From Rhizobium sp. TH135 (GTDB taxonomy: Bacteria > Pseudomonadota > Alphaproteobacteria > Rhizobiales > Rhizobiaceae), in the NCBI RefSeq assembly GCF_002855515.1, contig NZ_PKRP01000004.1, forward strand, positions 1 to 64,000: a stretch of 64,000 nt of DNA, written 5' to 3'. The position numbers were made by a program, and so were the translations under genes. The notes under the pieces are model-generated. The model was given only the letters and a program-made list of their open reading frames with translations, was not told the origin of the DNA and ran no database searches. Within the stretch, counting starts at the first letter, position 1, and each line of letters starts with the position of its first letter. This document shows, piece by piece, positions 34,203 through 43,028 of the stretch.

Positions 34203-34691
34203 CTATCGCACGAACTGCTTCACGAAATCTGGGCCAAGACCAATTTTTTCGTAATAGGCCCCGCACATGTCAATCTTCGTGAACACATCCTCGAAGCCCG
34301 TATGGTGACCATTTTCGTCGACGTAATACATGCAGCCAGAGATATTGAAGAAGGTGATCATCTCTTCCACATCGTCGGGCACGGTAAGCGTGTGAGTCTC
34401 GCCAGGTGGCTCAAAGACATAGGCGCCCTCAGTTGCGACCCAGCTGTGCTCAAGATAGTACCACTTACCTTTGATGACATAACCATGGACAGGGCCCGGG
34501 TGGCGGTGTCTGCTCAGCACTCCAGCTTTACGCACCTTCAGCAGGTTGCACCAGCCGCCCTGTATCGTGTTGAGCATCAGTGGCCGAAACCAGACATCTG
34601 GCGCCTGCGGCACCCAGAGGCGGTCATCCTCGGGTACAGCCGTGGTGACAATCTCCAGTGGCGAAAGCGGGTGGACGGGTTGAAAGCTCAT
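34203..34691 (-). CDS. cupin-fold protein (dihydroxyacetophenone-dioxygenase-like)
   Basis: A 162-residue single-domain cupin of the ChrR / 2,4'-dihydroxyacetophenone dioxygenase-like group. The metal-binding cupin motif is visible as SRHRHPGPVHGYVIKGKWYY (His-x-His ... Glu replaced by the His/Lys context) with the second motif PPGETHTLTV. It is the last gene of the sugar-acid operon, 14 bases after the SDR. In this setting an isomerase, epimerase or uronate-processing role (as for the cupin KdgF) is at least as likely as a dioxygenase role. This is inference from context. Confidence 0.8.
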   Translation of the reverse strand: MSFQPVHPLSPLEIVTTAVPEDDRLWVPQAPDVWFRPLMLNTIQGGWCNLLKVRKAGVLSRHRHPGPVHGYVIKGKWYYLEHSWVATEGAYVFEPPGETHTLTVPDDVEEMITFFNISGCMYYVDENGHHTGFEDVFTKIDMCGAYYEKIGLGPDFVKQFVR

Positions 34692-34705
34692 CCTAATCTC
34701 CTTGT

Positions 34706-35410
34706 CTACGCAGAGGCATAGCCGCCATCAACAGGCAGGATTATTCCGGTTACGAAGCGCGCAGCGTCCGAGCAAAGGAAAACGACTGGGCCGGCAACAT
34801 CCTGGGGGGTACCCCAGCGCCGCATTGGCGTTCGCGATAAGATCGGTTCGGCGCGTGCACTGTCTTCGACTAAAGGGCGGGTCAGTTCTGTTGCGATCCA
34901 GCCGGGGGCAACGGCATTGATGCGGATGCCTTCGGATGCCCAAGCTACCGCCAGTGCCTTGGTGAGTTGCGCCACACCGCCTTTGCTTGCTGTGTAAGCG
35001 GGGACTGTGGGGCCGCCGAAGAAGGACAGCATCGAGGCCGTGTTGACAATGGCGCCGCCTGTCTTTGCCAGCAGCGGCTTTGCGGCGTTACAGGTGCGCA
35101 TCATGCCGTTGAGATTGATATCGATGACATCGGCAAAGGTTTCGATCTCATATTCCGCCCCGCCGCGCCGGATCAGGCCGGCGCAATTGACGAGCGCGTC
35201 GAGGCTTTCCAGCCCGTTGAAAAGCGCGGTAATGGCATCGTTGTCACGAACATCCAGCACCCGGCCGCTCAAACCCTTCACCTGCGGCATGGCCGTGACT
35301 TCCGCAGCATCGACGCCGGTGGCGATCACCTCATAGCCGGCCTCGCAAAGGGCGATCGCCACTGCAAGCCCGATGCCTCGGCCGCCGCCGGTCACAATCG
35401 CGCGCTTCAT
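34706..35410 (-). CDS. SDR oxidoreductase (KduD/gluconate-dehydrogenase-like)
   Basis: A 234-residue short-chain dehydrogenase with TGGGRGIG, NCAG (DALVNCAGLI), catalytic Ser in NTASMLSFFGG and YTASK. It is in the KduD-like group (2-deoxy-gluconate or 4-deoxy-hexulosonate dehydrogenases). It overlaps kdgK by 4 bases (ATGA). Next to KDG kinase, the likely reaction is NAD(P)-dependent interconversion of a keto-sugar acid and KDG. Confidence 0.9.
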   Translation of the reverse strand: MKRAIVTGGGRGIGLAVAIALCEAGYEVIATGVDAAEVTAMPQVKGLSGRVLDVRDNDAITALFNGLESLDALVNCAGLIRRGGAEYEIETFADVIDINLNGMMRTCNAAKPLLAKTGGAIVNTASMLSFFGGPTVPAYTASKGGVAQLTKALAVAWASEGIRINAVAPGWIATELTRPLVEDSARAEPILSRTPMRRWGTPQDVAGPVVFLCSDAARFVTGIILPVDGGYASA

Positions 35411-36333
35411 TGGCCGTCCTCCGCCGCAAGGAAGGAAAGCACGTCGTCCCGGCGCGGGATCGGCGCGACGGCGCCAAAGCCCTCTGTCGAAAGTGCTGCC
35501 GCTGCATTGGCATAACGTGCAGCTTCGAAGGGATCGGCACCGTTGACCGTTGCGGCGAGGAATGCCCCGTCGAAGGTGTCACCCGCCCCCGTGGCATCGA
35601 TCGTCCGGACCTTGCGGCCTGCGAGATAGCGCCGTTCTCTGGCTGTTGCGACCAGCACGCCGTCCGCTCCGAGTTTCAGCACCACGAGCGGCGCTCCGAG
35701 AGCCAGATAGCGGTCCAAGATCTCATCCCGGTCGCTGAGACCGGTGAGGACGGTTGCGTCTTCGAGGCTCGGGAAGATTACGTCGCAGAGCGGGATCGTG
35801 GCATCGACGATGGCGCGGGCACGGGCAAGCGGCCAGAGTTTGAGGCGAAGATTGGTGTCATAGGAAATCTTGCCGCCCGCCGCCCGTACAATTTCGATTG
35901 CCCGGAATACTGCATCGCAAGCCGTCGCACTGATGGCCTGGCTGATGCCGGAGACATGCAGATATCGGGCGGAAGCGAGATAGGCTTCGTGCAGGTCCTG
36001 AGGACCCAGCCGGCTCGCGGCGGAGCCTCCCCTCAGATAGTTGAAGACATGCCCCTTGTCGCCATGGCTGACGAAATAGACGCCGGTATGCGCTTCGGAG
36101 TGGCGTTGCACGGCAGTCGTGTCGACACCCTCACGTGACCAGAGCTCGATGAAGCTGTCTCCGAACTGGTCGTTGCCGAGTGCAGTTACGTAGCCTGCAC
36201 GCGCGCCCTGACGTGCGGTTGCGATAACGGCATTCGAGGTGTCGCCGCCATGGCCAAGCATGTAGCTGCCGTCGGCGCCCGTCTGGTTGAACTCGATGAG
36301 CGGCTCACCGAGCCCGATGATATCCAGTTGCAT
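35407..36333 (-). CDS. kdgK: 2-keto-3-deoxygluconate kinase (PfkB family)
   Basis: A 308-residue ribokinase-fold sugar kinase: GEPLIEFNQ at the start, the substrate-binding GGDTSNAVIATARQG, and the C-terminal PfkB signature DATGAGDTFDGAFLA with catalytic Asp. The family phosphorylates KDG to KDPG with ATP. A GAGGAC site precedes the ATG. It stands between the RraA-like gene and the SDR, consistent with hexuronate/aldonate breakdown through KDG. No KDPG aldolase gene is seen in this window. Confidence 0.9.
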   Translation of the reverse strand: MQLDIIGLGEPLIEFNQTGADGSYMLGHGGDTSNAVIATARQGARAGYVTALGNDQFGDSFIELWSREGVDTTAVQRHSEAHTGVYFVSHGDKGHVFNYLRGGSAASRLGPQDLHEAYLASARYLHVSGISQAISATACDAVFRAIEIVRAAGGKISYDTNLRLKLWPLARARAIVDATIPLCDVIFPSLEDATVLTGLSDRDEILDRYLALGAPLVVLKLGADGVLVATARERRYLAGRKVRTIDATGAGDTFDGAFLAATVNGADPFEAARYANAAAALSTEGFGAVAPIPRRDDVLSFLAAEDGQ

Positions 36334-36342
36334 TTCAAGTCC

Positions 36343-36993
36343 TCAGATGCGCCCGTACTTGGCGAGGCCTTCGCGCAGCGAACCTGCGCTGATGATCAGT
36401 TGAGCCTGTTCGAGTTCGCGTGCATCGATCTCCGTCGACATGGCCAGCACCGCTTCCGCATGCTGGCGGGGCACGATGACGACACCATCGATATCCGCGA
36501 CCACGATGTCGCCCGGATGGACGATGACACCAGCAATCTTCACCGGTTCATTGGCGGAATAGGTGCGGTAGCGCCCGAGCGTCGTACCGGGGGAGACCGA
36601 GCGCGCGAAAACCGGGAAATCATAGTCGCGGCGAATTTCCGTGATGTCGCGAACGCCGCCATCGAGAATGGCGCCCTCATGCTTATTCGCGACAGCGCCG
36701 GCGGTCATCAGCCCGCCCCAGACGGCAACATTCTTCTCGCCGTTTATGGCGATGCAGATCACACTGCCGGCCGGGCTATCGTCGATGGCGTCAAGCGCAT
36801 GCTGCGGCGGCAGAAATTCGTCGGTCGGTCCCTCGAGGATGGTCACAGCCGGGCCGACGATCTTCTTGTCGTTGATGCGCGGCTTCATCGTTTCGTCCAT
36901 GAAGCCGGTCTTGCCGGTGATCTTGTCGACCGCATCGGCTACCGAGGCTGTTGCTACGGCGCGGAAACCGGCGACGAGTTCTTCCAAAGTCAT
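36343..36993 (-). CDS. RraA-like protein (possible 4-hydroxy-2-oxoacid aldolase)
   Basis: A 216-residue protein. ATG 36993 is preferred over TTG 37011 because AGGAG lies 8 bases before it. The RraA/HMG-aldolase fold is clear: TASVADAVDKITGK, GLMTAGAVANKHEGAILDGG and VRDITEIRR (the Arg-Asp pair that binds substrate and metal in HMG/CHA aldolases), then GDIVVADIDGVVIVP. Members cleave 4-hydroxy-2-oxo acids to pyruvate, while RraA itself regulates RNase E. In a KDG operon an aldolase or lactonase/dehydratase-like role on sugar acids is inferred. Confidence 0.85.
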   Translation of the reverse strand: MTLEELVAGFRAVATASVADAVDKITGKTGFMDETMKPRINDKKIVGPAVTILEGPTDEFLPPQHALDAIDDSPAGSVICIAINGEKNVAVWGGLMTAGAVANKHEGAILDGGVRDITEIRRDYDFPVFARSVSPGTTLGRYRTYSANEPVKIAGVIVHPGDIVVADIDGVVIVPRQHAEAVLAMSTEIDARELEQAQLIISAGSLREGLAKYGRI

Positions 36994-37007
36994 TTTGTAT
37001 GCTCCTG

Positions 37008-38015
37008 TCAAGTCATGGATGGATTAAGGACGGGCTGGCGTTCCCAGCGGTTCACCCAGTTGCGGGGCACATCGCCTGAAAACACCCGCGCGATTTCCTC
37101 TGCCGCCTTGCGGCGCAGATCCCGTACGGATTCCTCCGAGTACCAGCCGGTATGGTCGCTCACGACCACGTTCGACAACGTGAACAGCGGGTGAGCTGGC
37201 CCCGGCGGTTCCTGTTCGAAAACGTCGAGACCTGCGCCGAAGATGCGGCCGGATGAAAGCGCGCGTTGAAGGGCTGTCGTATCGATCAGTCCGCCGCGCG
37301 AGGTGTTGATGACGATGGCTGTTGGTTTCATCAGAGAAATCCGTTCCTCGTCGAGGATATGCCGCGAACTTTCCGTCAGCGGCGCGTGCAGCGAAATCAC
37401 GTCCGCCTGCCGACACAGGAGATCGACATCCACCAGTTCGACGCCTTCCGGCGGCTCGCGCAGATAGGGGTCATGCACCAGCGTCCGGGAATAGCCGAGC
37501 GCTCGGGCCTTGCGGTGAAAGGCATGGCCGATCCGGCCATAGCCGATCAGCCCGACGGTTCCGCCTGCAAGCCGGTGCATCGGTTCGCTGCGAGCGATAT
37601 TCCAAGCCCCGTCCCGCACGGCGCGGTCACGGGAGACAACCCGGCGGGCAACGGCGAAGAGCAGCGCCAGCGCATGATCGCTGACCTCTTCCACACCGTA
37701 GTCGGGAACATTGGCGACGTAGATGCCACGGCTGGCGGCGAAGGTTCGGTCGATGTTATCGACGCCGACGCCGTAGCGGACGATGGCATTGCAATCCGGC
37801 ATATTGGCGATGGCCTCCGCATTAACCGGGCTTTCACGTACCAGCACTGCAGCGGCGCCTGCCACGGCGCGCCGGACTTCGGCGGCGTCCCCGTGACAGG
37901 GTCTTTCCACGACACGTGCACCGTAGGCTTGAAGCACGGCCTGCTCGATCTTTGTATCGCCGTACCCCTCGTCGAGAACGACAACGAGGGGACCTTTCGA
38001 ATGCGACGTGTTCAT
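37008..38015 (-). CDS. D-isomer-specific 2-hydroxyacid dehydrogenase
   Basis: A 335-residue NAD-dependent dehydrogenase. ATG 38015 is chosen; the open frame upstream to 38081 lies within the dctP gene. The catalytic domain contains VRYGVGVDNID with the active-site Arg environment, the Rossmann motif VGLIGYGRIG, the catalytic Glu region LFEQEPP, and the His in VVSDHTGWYSEES. It resembles the C-terminal-binding-protein-like group. It probably oxidises or reduces a hydroxy/keto sugar acid brought in by the adjacent TRAP transporter. Confidence 0.9.
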   Translation of the reverse strand: MNTSHSKGPLVVVLDEGYGDTKIEQAVLQAYGARVVERPCHGDAAEVRRAVAGAAAVLVRESPVNAEAIANMPDCNAIVRYGVGVDNIDRTFAASRGIYVANVPDYGVEEVSDHALALLFAVARRVVSRDRAVRDGAWNIARSEPMHRLAGGTVGLIGYGRIGHAFHRKARALGYSRTLVHDPYLREPPEGVELVDVDLLCRQADVISLHAPLTESSRHILDEERISLMKPTAIVINTSRGGLIDTTALQRALSSGRIFGAGLDVFEQEPPGPAHPLFTLSNVVVSDHTGWYSEESVRDLRRKAAEEIARVFSGDVPRNWVNRWERQPVLNPSMT

Positions 38016-38029
38016 GATGTGCCTTTCGC

Positions 38030-39046
38030 TTACTGGCTGGTGACCGCCTGGTCGCGGGCCTTGATCAGCTTGTCGACCCATTCGGGACCGGCGGCGGCGT
38101 CGAGGTGCTTGCGCACGGCCGGCTGGGCGAGTGCGCGGAAGGCTTCGATCTCGTCTGCGGTCGGCACATAGACTTCCATGCCCTTCTCAGTCAGCGTCTT
38201 CTCGGCGGCGAGATCCTGCGCGCGCGTCATGTCGCGGTGGATTTTCTGGGCTTCCGTGGTGCAGGTTCCGATCGCGGCCTTCTCGGCGTCGGTCAGGCCC
38301 TGATAGAAGACATCGCTGATCAGGTACGCGTGCAGGCTGTGGACGTGACCATCGAGGGTCGCGTATTTCTGGCTCTGGTAGAGGCTGGCGGCGATGATAT
38401 TAGTCACGCCATTTTCCTGGCCGTCCACGGCGCCCTGCGTCAGTGCCGCCGGCAGTTCGCCCCAGTCGATGGCCGATGGGCTGGCGCCAAGGCTTTCCAT
38501 CAGTGCGATGTAGACCGGCGACGGCTGGACGCGCATCTTCAGGCCCTTCAGGTCGTCGGGCGTCTTGATCGGATGCCTGGAGTTGGTGAACTGGCGGATG
38601 CCGTTATCGGCATAGGCGAGCAGGCGGATACCGGTTTCCTTAAGCATCGCATCGCCGAATTCCTTGCCGAAATCACCGTCGAGTACCTTGTAGGCGGTCT
38701 CGTGGTTCGGGAAGAGATAGGGTAGGGCGAAGATATCGAAGGCGGGATAGATGCTGGAGATGCCACCGTCATGAACGACGGCCATTTCGATTGAGCCTAG
38801 CTTCAGGCCTTCAAGGGTTGCCGTGGCGTTGCCTAGCTGGCCTGCCGGGAATATTTGGACGTCGATGGAACTGTCCGTCATCTTTTCGAGGCAGGCTTCG
38901 AAGGCAAGAGCGGCCTTGTGCTTCGGCTGGTCCTCGCGGCCCGGCTGGAAGTGACCGTATTTGAGCACCTTCGGCGCGGCGAAGGCTGTGCCGGCGCTGA
39001 GCGCGATCAGCGCAGCAGCCGTGATGGATGCGATAGTTCTAACCAT
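38030..39046 (-). CDS. dctP: TRAP transporter substrate-binding protein DctP
   Basis: A 338-residue periplasmic binding protein. ATG 39046 has GGAGG at 7 bases and is preferred to ATG 39052, where the spacing is too short. A Sec signal ends AGTAFA-A. The DctP fold shows ASGxxE-like TLEGLKLGSIEMAVVHDGG, FALPYLFPNHETAYKVLDG and the carboxylate-binding Arg in KGLKMRVQPSPVY. This points to a sugar acid such as a uronate or aldonate as ligand. It is followed by catabolic genes in the same operon. Confidence 0.94.
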   Translation of the reverse strand: MVRTIASITAAALIALSAGTAFAAPKVLKYGHFQPGREDQPKHKAALAFEACLEKMTDSSIDVQIFPAGQLGNATATLEGLKLGSIEMAVVHDGGISSIYPAFDIFALPYLFPNHETAYKVLDGDFGKEFGDAMLKETGIRLLAYADNGIRQFTNSRHPIKTPDDLKGLKMRVQPSPVYIALMESLGASPSAIDWGELPAALTQGAVDGQENGVTNIIAASLYQSQKYATLDGHVHSLHAYLISDVFYQGLTDAEKAAIGTCTTEAQKIHRDMTRAQDLAAEKTLTEKGMEVYVPTADEIEAFRALAQPAVRKHLDAAAGPEWVDKLIKARDQAVTSQ

Positions 39047-39078
39047 TGTCATTCCTCCTCAATGATCGTTGATGGTTG

Positions 39079-40368
39079 TCAGTTTAGATAGCCGAAGCTG
39101 TTCGGGAGCCAGGTGCTGAACCCCGGAACGAACGTCAGCAGAGCCAAGACGACGAGCTCGGCGCCAAGCAGCGGCCAAAGTTCGCGCACCAGCGCATTCA
39201 TGGGCACCTTCGTCACCAGCGAGGTGACGAAGAGCAGGCCGCCGACCGGCGGGGTGATCATTCCAAGCGTCAGGTTCAGGATTACGATCATGGCGAATTG
39301 CAGCGGATCGATGCCAACTACGGTGGCAACCGGCGCAAGGATCGGCACGAGGATCATCACGCCTGGCAGCGGCTCCATGAAGATGCCGAACAGCAGGAGG
39401 AAGATGTTGACGGCGATCAGGAAACCGATCGGTCCCAGCCCCATCGACACGATGAATTCGGAGATCATCTGCGGGATCTGCAACACGGTCAGCGCCCAAG
39501 CGAAAGCGTCCGAGGTCGAGATGATCAGCATCACCGAGGCTGTCATGATTGCAGTGCGCACCAGCATGCCAGGGATCTTGTCGAGCGTCAGGGTCCGGTA
39601 GATGAAGGTGCCAGCAAGCCAGGCGTAGAACACCGCGACCGCGGAAGCCTCCGTCGGCGTAAACGCACCAGTGTGGATGCCGCCGAGAATGATCACCGGC
39701 AGCATCAGGGCCGGAAAGGCGCGCCAGGTGATGAGGACGAATTCGCCAAGGGAAGGGCGGGCCTCCCAACTGCGATAGTCGCGTTTCACGGATATCCAAT
39801 AGTTCACCAGAAGCAGTGCGCCGCTGATCATCAGGCCCGGAACGATGCCGGCCAGGAACAGGCCGGCGACGCTGACGCTGTTATCGGTCAGCGCATAGAC
39901 GACCATGATGATCGAGGGCGGGATCATCGGCCCGACAATGGCGGCAGAAGCGGTCATCGCCGCCGAGTAACCGGGGCTGTAGCCGGTTTCGCGCATCATC
40001 TTGGAAATGATCGCGCCGGGGCCTGCAGCATCGGCAAGGGCCGAGCCGCTGATGCCGGAAAAGAAGGTCATCGTCAGGATATTGGCGTGGCCGAGACCGC
40101 CACGAAAATGACCAACGCAGGCGGATGCAAATTTCAACAGGACGTCGGTGAGGCGGCCGCCGGTCATCAGTTCGGCAGCCAGCAGGAAAAACGGGATTGC
40201 CAGCAGCGGAAAGCTATCGAGGCCGGCAAAGAAGCGCTGCGGAATGATCATGGCGGGAAAGCGCCCGTCATACAACACGGCGACCAGTGTCGAGAGGCCG
40301 AGCGTGATGGCGATGGGCACGCCGATGATCAGCGTCAGTAGAAAGGAAATGGAGAGGACTGCACTCAT
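39079..40368 (-). CDS. dctM: TRAP transporter large membrane subunit DctM
   Basis: A 429-residue sodium-coupled permease subunit with about 12 hydrophobic segments. ATG 40368 overlaps the dctQ stop by ATGA; the frame is open further upstream but inside dctQ. Family landmarks include RFFAGLDSFPLLAIPFFLLA, GISGSALADAAGPGAIISKM and TPPVGGLLFV. It forms the translocation pathway with DctQ and receives substrate from DctP. Confidence 0.94.
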   Translation of the reverse strand: MSAVLSISFLLTLIIGVPIAITLGLSTLVAVLYDGRFPAMIIPQRFFAGLDSFPLLAIPFFLLAAELMTGGRLTDVLLKFASACVGHFRGGLGHANILTMTFFSGISGSALADAAGPGAIISKMMRETGYSPGYSAAMTASAAIVGPMIPPSIIMVVYALTDNSVSVAGLFLAGIVPGLMISGALLLVNYWISVKRDYRSWEARPSLGEFVLITWRAFPALMLPVIILGGIHTGAFTPTEASAVAVFYAWLAGTFIYRTLTLDKIPGMLVRTAIMTASVMLIISTSDAFAWALTVLQIPQMISEFIVSMGLGPIGFLIAVNIFLLLFGIFMEPLPGVMILVPILAPVATVVGIDPLQFAMIVILNLTLGMITPPVGGLLFVTSLVTKVPMNALVRELWPLLGAELVVLALLTFVPGFSTWLPNSFGYLN

Positions 40369-40880
40369 ACGACGGAAAACTCCGCTGCCTTGGCCTGATC
40401 TTCCGCGTTGGTCTGATGGGTGATCAACCGCCGGGACATCAGCAATGTGTGAACGAGCATCAGCAGCGAGCCGACGGGGATGGCGAGATAGATGGCTCCC
40501 AACGAAAGCCGCAGCACGGCGCTCTCCTGCTTCCAGGCAAAGAGCGAGTATTTGAGCCCGAACCAGGCGACGATGGCGAAGAAGCCCAGCATCATCAGGA
40601 ATACTGAGAAGCGTAACCATTGCGCCCAAAGCGGTGGCAGGGCGTTCTGAAAATTATCGATTGCGATATGGGCGCCTTCGCGCATGGCAAGGCCGACGGC
40701 GAGCCAGGCAACCCAGATCATCATGTAGCGGGTGATTTCCTCGACCCATGGCAGCGACGTGCCGAAGAGATATCGCAGGACGACATTGGCGAAGACTAGA
40801 ATGGCCATAGCGAGCATCAGCGAGCCGACAACGAATTGGTTGGCCCACGTAAAGGAACGGTCAAATTTCGAAAGCATCAT
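40365..40880 (-). CDS. dctQ: TRAP transporter small membrane subunit DctQ
   Basis: A 171-residue four-helix membrane protein with the family motif LPWVEEITRYMMIWVAWLA and AHIAIDNF. Two adjacent ATGs (40880 and 40877) follow GGGAGA; either is possible. It is coupled to dctM by a 4-base overlap and lies 50 bases after the lactonase-like gene. Confidence 0.93.
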   Translation of the reverse strand: MMLSKFDRSFTWANQFVVGSLMLAMAILVFANVVLRYLFGTSLPWVEEITRYMMIWVAWLAVGLAMREGAHIAIDNFQNALPPLWAQWLRFSVFLMMLGFFAIVAWFGLKYSLFAWKQESAVLRLSLGAIYLAIPVGSLLMLVHTLLMSRRLITHQTNAEDQAKAAEFSVV

Positions 40881-40930
40881 GTTCTCCCGTGGGGATGCCG
40901 GCGGTCACCGACATCCCGTGACGGTCCCGA

Positions 40931-42142
40931 TCAGTTGAGGTACGGTTCGGCTTTCACCGGCAGGCGCCAGATGGTGAAGTTCGGCACCTCGGGGTCCTTG
41001 AAGTTCATGTCACCATCGACCCACACGTGCAGGTGGTTGGAAATGACATGCAGGTTGCCGTCGGGCGCCCAGGCGAGCGTGTCCGGCCAGACCATTTCTG
41101 GATGATAGGCGACTTGGCTGAGACGACGGGTGTTGGTGTCGTACTTGAGCACGCCGTTGAGCTGCAGGGCGGTGAGATAGATATTGCCAGCCTTGTCGGC
41201 CGTAAGGCCGTCCGTGTTCGAGGGCAAGACCACTTCGACACGCACGGCCGCCTGCAACTCGGACTCGGAAACGCTGACGTCACGCAGCAGTGCTGTCGGC
41301 AGGGAATAGAGTGTGTTGCCGGTAAGATTCGTCCAGTAGAGCGTCTTACGGTCACCCGAAAGCGCGATGCCATCGGCACCGGTGCGCATACGCCCATTCT
41401 TCAGCACCTGCCGCCCGTTGATGGCGAAACTAAATTGGGCCTCGTCATTCGTGAATTTCGAGGCATTGAGAACGCGGCGGGCGGTATTGGCCTTCTTATC
41501 ATACACGATCAGGCCGCCACAGAGCGGGTCGGCAAAGATGCCGCTGTCGGAGATGTAAGCAAAACCAGATTCGTTGTCGACAACCACGTCGTTGAGGAAT
41601 GAGCACTTCTTGTCGGAAACCTCGGGTCCGAATTCGAGGCGCTGGACTTCCTTATTGGCCTTGATGTCCCAGAGCACGAGTTTCTCGTCCTTTGGACCGG
41701 AGGGCGCACCTGCGATATGGCCCTGATCGAGCATCCACATCACGTCGTTCTCATCGACTTCGAAGCCGAGCACGGCCTTAAGGCCGGCTTCATTGGAAAC
41801 GGCGTTCAGTTCCTCCGAGGGGAAAGCTTCCAGTTCATAGCTGTCTCCTCTCTTGAGCAGTTTGGAAACCGTCGCCGGCATGTCGGACCCGCCCCAGCGG
41901 GCCGTGGTCACATACATTGTGCCAGTCGAATCGAATTTCAGGCCCTGAACCAGTGTCTTGCCGAAAAGCGGGCTTGCCTGCCATTTGGCGGCAGCTTCTG
42001 CGTTATCAACCTTATAGGTAACGCTGTTCCAGCGCACGACTGGTACGACACCCTTGTCGTCGGCATATGCCGCGCCCGTCGGCGCCGCCGCAATTGTTAA
42101 TGCAGCAATCGCTGCGGCGATGCTTACTTCGGCTATTCTCAT
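40931..42142 (-). CDS. secreted yellow/MRJP-like beta-propeller protein (lactonase-like)
   Basis: A 403-residue exported protein with a Sec signal peptide ending about residue 28 (GAAYA-D). The fold is the six-bladed propeller of the major-royal-jelly/yellow family, related to SMP-30 lactonases: NAGLKAVLGFEVDENDVMWM, LNDVVVDNESGFAYISDSG, GADGIALSGDRKTLYWTN and NTDGLTADKAGNIYLT. It is the promoter-proximal gene of a TRAP/sugar-acid operon, so periplasmic opening of an aldonolactone before uptake is a reasonable inference. Bacterial members are poorly characterised. Confidence 0.82.
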   Translation of the reverse strand: MRIAEVSIAAAIAALTIAAAPTGAAYADDKGVVPVVRWNSVTYKVDNAEAAAKWQASPLFGKTLVQGLKFDSTGTMYVTTARWGGSDMPATVSKLLKRGDSYELEAFPSEELNAVSNEAGLKAVLGFEVDENDVMWMLDQGHIAGAPSGPKDEKLVLWDIKANKEVQRLEFGPEVSDKKCSFLNDVVVDNESGFAYISDSGIFADPLCGGLIVYDKKANTARRVLNASKFTNDEAQFSFAINGRQVLKNGRMRTGADGIALSGDRKTLYWTNLTGNTLYSLPTALLRDVSVSESELQAAVRVEVVLPSNTDGLTADKAGNIYLTALQLNGVLKYDTNTRRLSQVAYHPEMVWPDTLAWAPDGNLHVISNHLHVWVDGDMNFKDPEVPNFTIWRLPVKAEPYLN

Positions 42143-42186
42143 GCTATATCCCCTCCCAGGAATTGGCGTTTCAATCTCGTCCGCCT

Positions 42187-42227
42187 AACTGCTACCTTAG
42201 GCGGCAGTTTAAGCTAAGGTAGCAGTT
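42187..42227. promoter_or_regulatory. 14-bp inverted repeat, likely GntR operator
   Basis: AACTGCTACCTTAG (42187-42200) and CTAAGGTAGCAGTT (42214-42227) are perfect inverted repeats with a 13-base spacer. It lies in the 111-base divergent gap between the propeller-protein gene and the GntR gene. A FadR-type dimer could bind each arm or the whole dyad and control both directions. Confidence 0.75.
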
Positions 42228-42253
42228 TTCCGACTACTGTAAAGGGGGTATGC

Positions 42254-43009
42254 ATGTCCGTGTCCAAATCATCGCCTGACGGTCGGCTTGAAGGGAGTCA
42301 GGAAGGACGCAAGGGGGGAGGCCGGCTTGCTCGTCCGGCGCTGCTCGTCGACGAGGTTATGCGGTCAATTCGCGACATGATTGTCGATGGTCGGGTGAGG
42401 CCGGGCGAGCGGCTCTCAGAGAACGCACTTGCCGCCGAGCTTGGCGTTTCAACCACCCCGGTCCGTGAGGCCATTGCGCTGCTACGCCGTCAGGGATTGG
42501 TAACTGTCCAACCGCAGTCAGGAACTTATGTTTTCGAACTTCAACCAGGCGAGCTCAATCGTCTGTGCGAATTGCGGTTTGCGCTCGAACCTTCAGCAGT
42601 TCAGCTTGCCCTGCAGAACCCTGAAAGCTCGCTTTCAGAGACACTCGACCGTATTGTTGCCCACATGAAAAAGGCGCAGGCGGAAGGCCGCACACGGGAC
42701 TATTTGGCTCTCGATACCAGCTTCCACGATGCAATAATCGGCGCGTCTGACAATGAATATTTTAACAGCGCATACGCCTTGATTGGCGCCAAAATGGCCG
42801 CGTTGCGCTATCGTCTAGGCGCCGATCCGCATCACATGGAAAAATCGATGCGGGAGCACATCGAGATTGCGGACGCCATCCGGGCACGAGACCTTAGTCG
42901 CGCTGTCAGCATCCTTGTCCGTCATATTGCCCGCAAGGAGGGGTCCTACTGGGAACATCTCGATACCGAGAATTTGGGCCGACTTGAGCGCGAGCTGCGC
43001 AAATTGTGA
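42254..43009 (+). CDS. GntR-family regulator (FadR/FCD type)
   Basis: A 251-residue regulator: a winged HTH at about 30-95 (VRPGERLSENALAAELGVST, TPVREAIALLRRQGLVTVQP) and an FCD ligand-binding helical bundle from about 100 (ELRFALEPSAVQLAL, DTSFHDAIIGASDNEYF, MREHIEIADAIRARD). The Asp/His residues in the FCD part are those that bind a metal and carboxylate ligands. It is divergent from the nine-gene sugar-acid operon and is probably its repressor, induced by a sugar acid. Confidence 0.92.
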   Translation: MSVSKSSPDGRLEGSQEGRKGGGRLARPALLVDEVMRSIRDMIVDGRVRPGERLSENALAAELGVSTTPVREAIALLRRQGLVTVQPQSGTYVFELQPGELNRLCELRFALEPSAVQLALQNPESSLSETLDRIVAHMKKAQAEGRTRDYLALDTSFHDAIIGASDNEYFNSAYALIGAKMAALRYRLGADPHHMEKSMREHIEIADAIRARDLSRAVSILVRHIARKEGSYWEHLDTENLGRLERELRKL

Positions 43010-43028
43010 CGCCCCATCTGACTCTGTA

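Noticed and set aside
39298..40341. 347-codon plus-strand ORF opposite dctM
   Set aside because: Antisense to a conserved TRAP subunit and His/Asp/Gln-rich, typical of a shadow frame.
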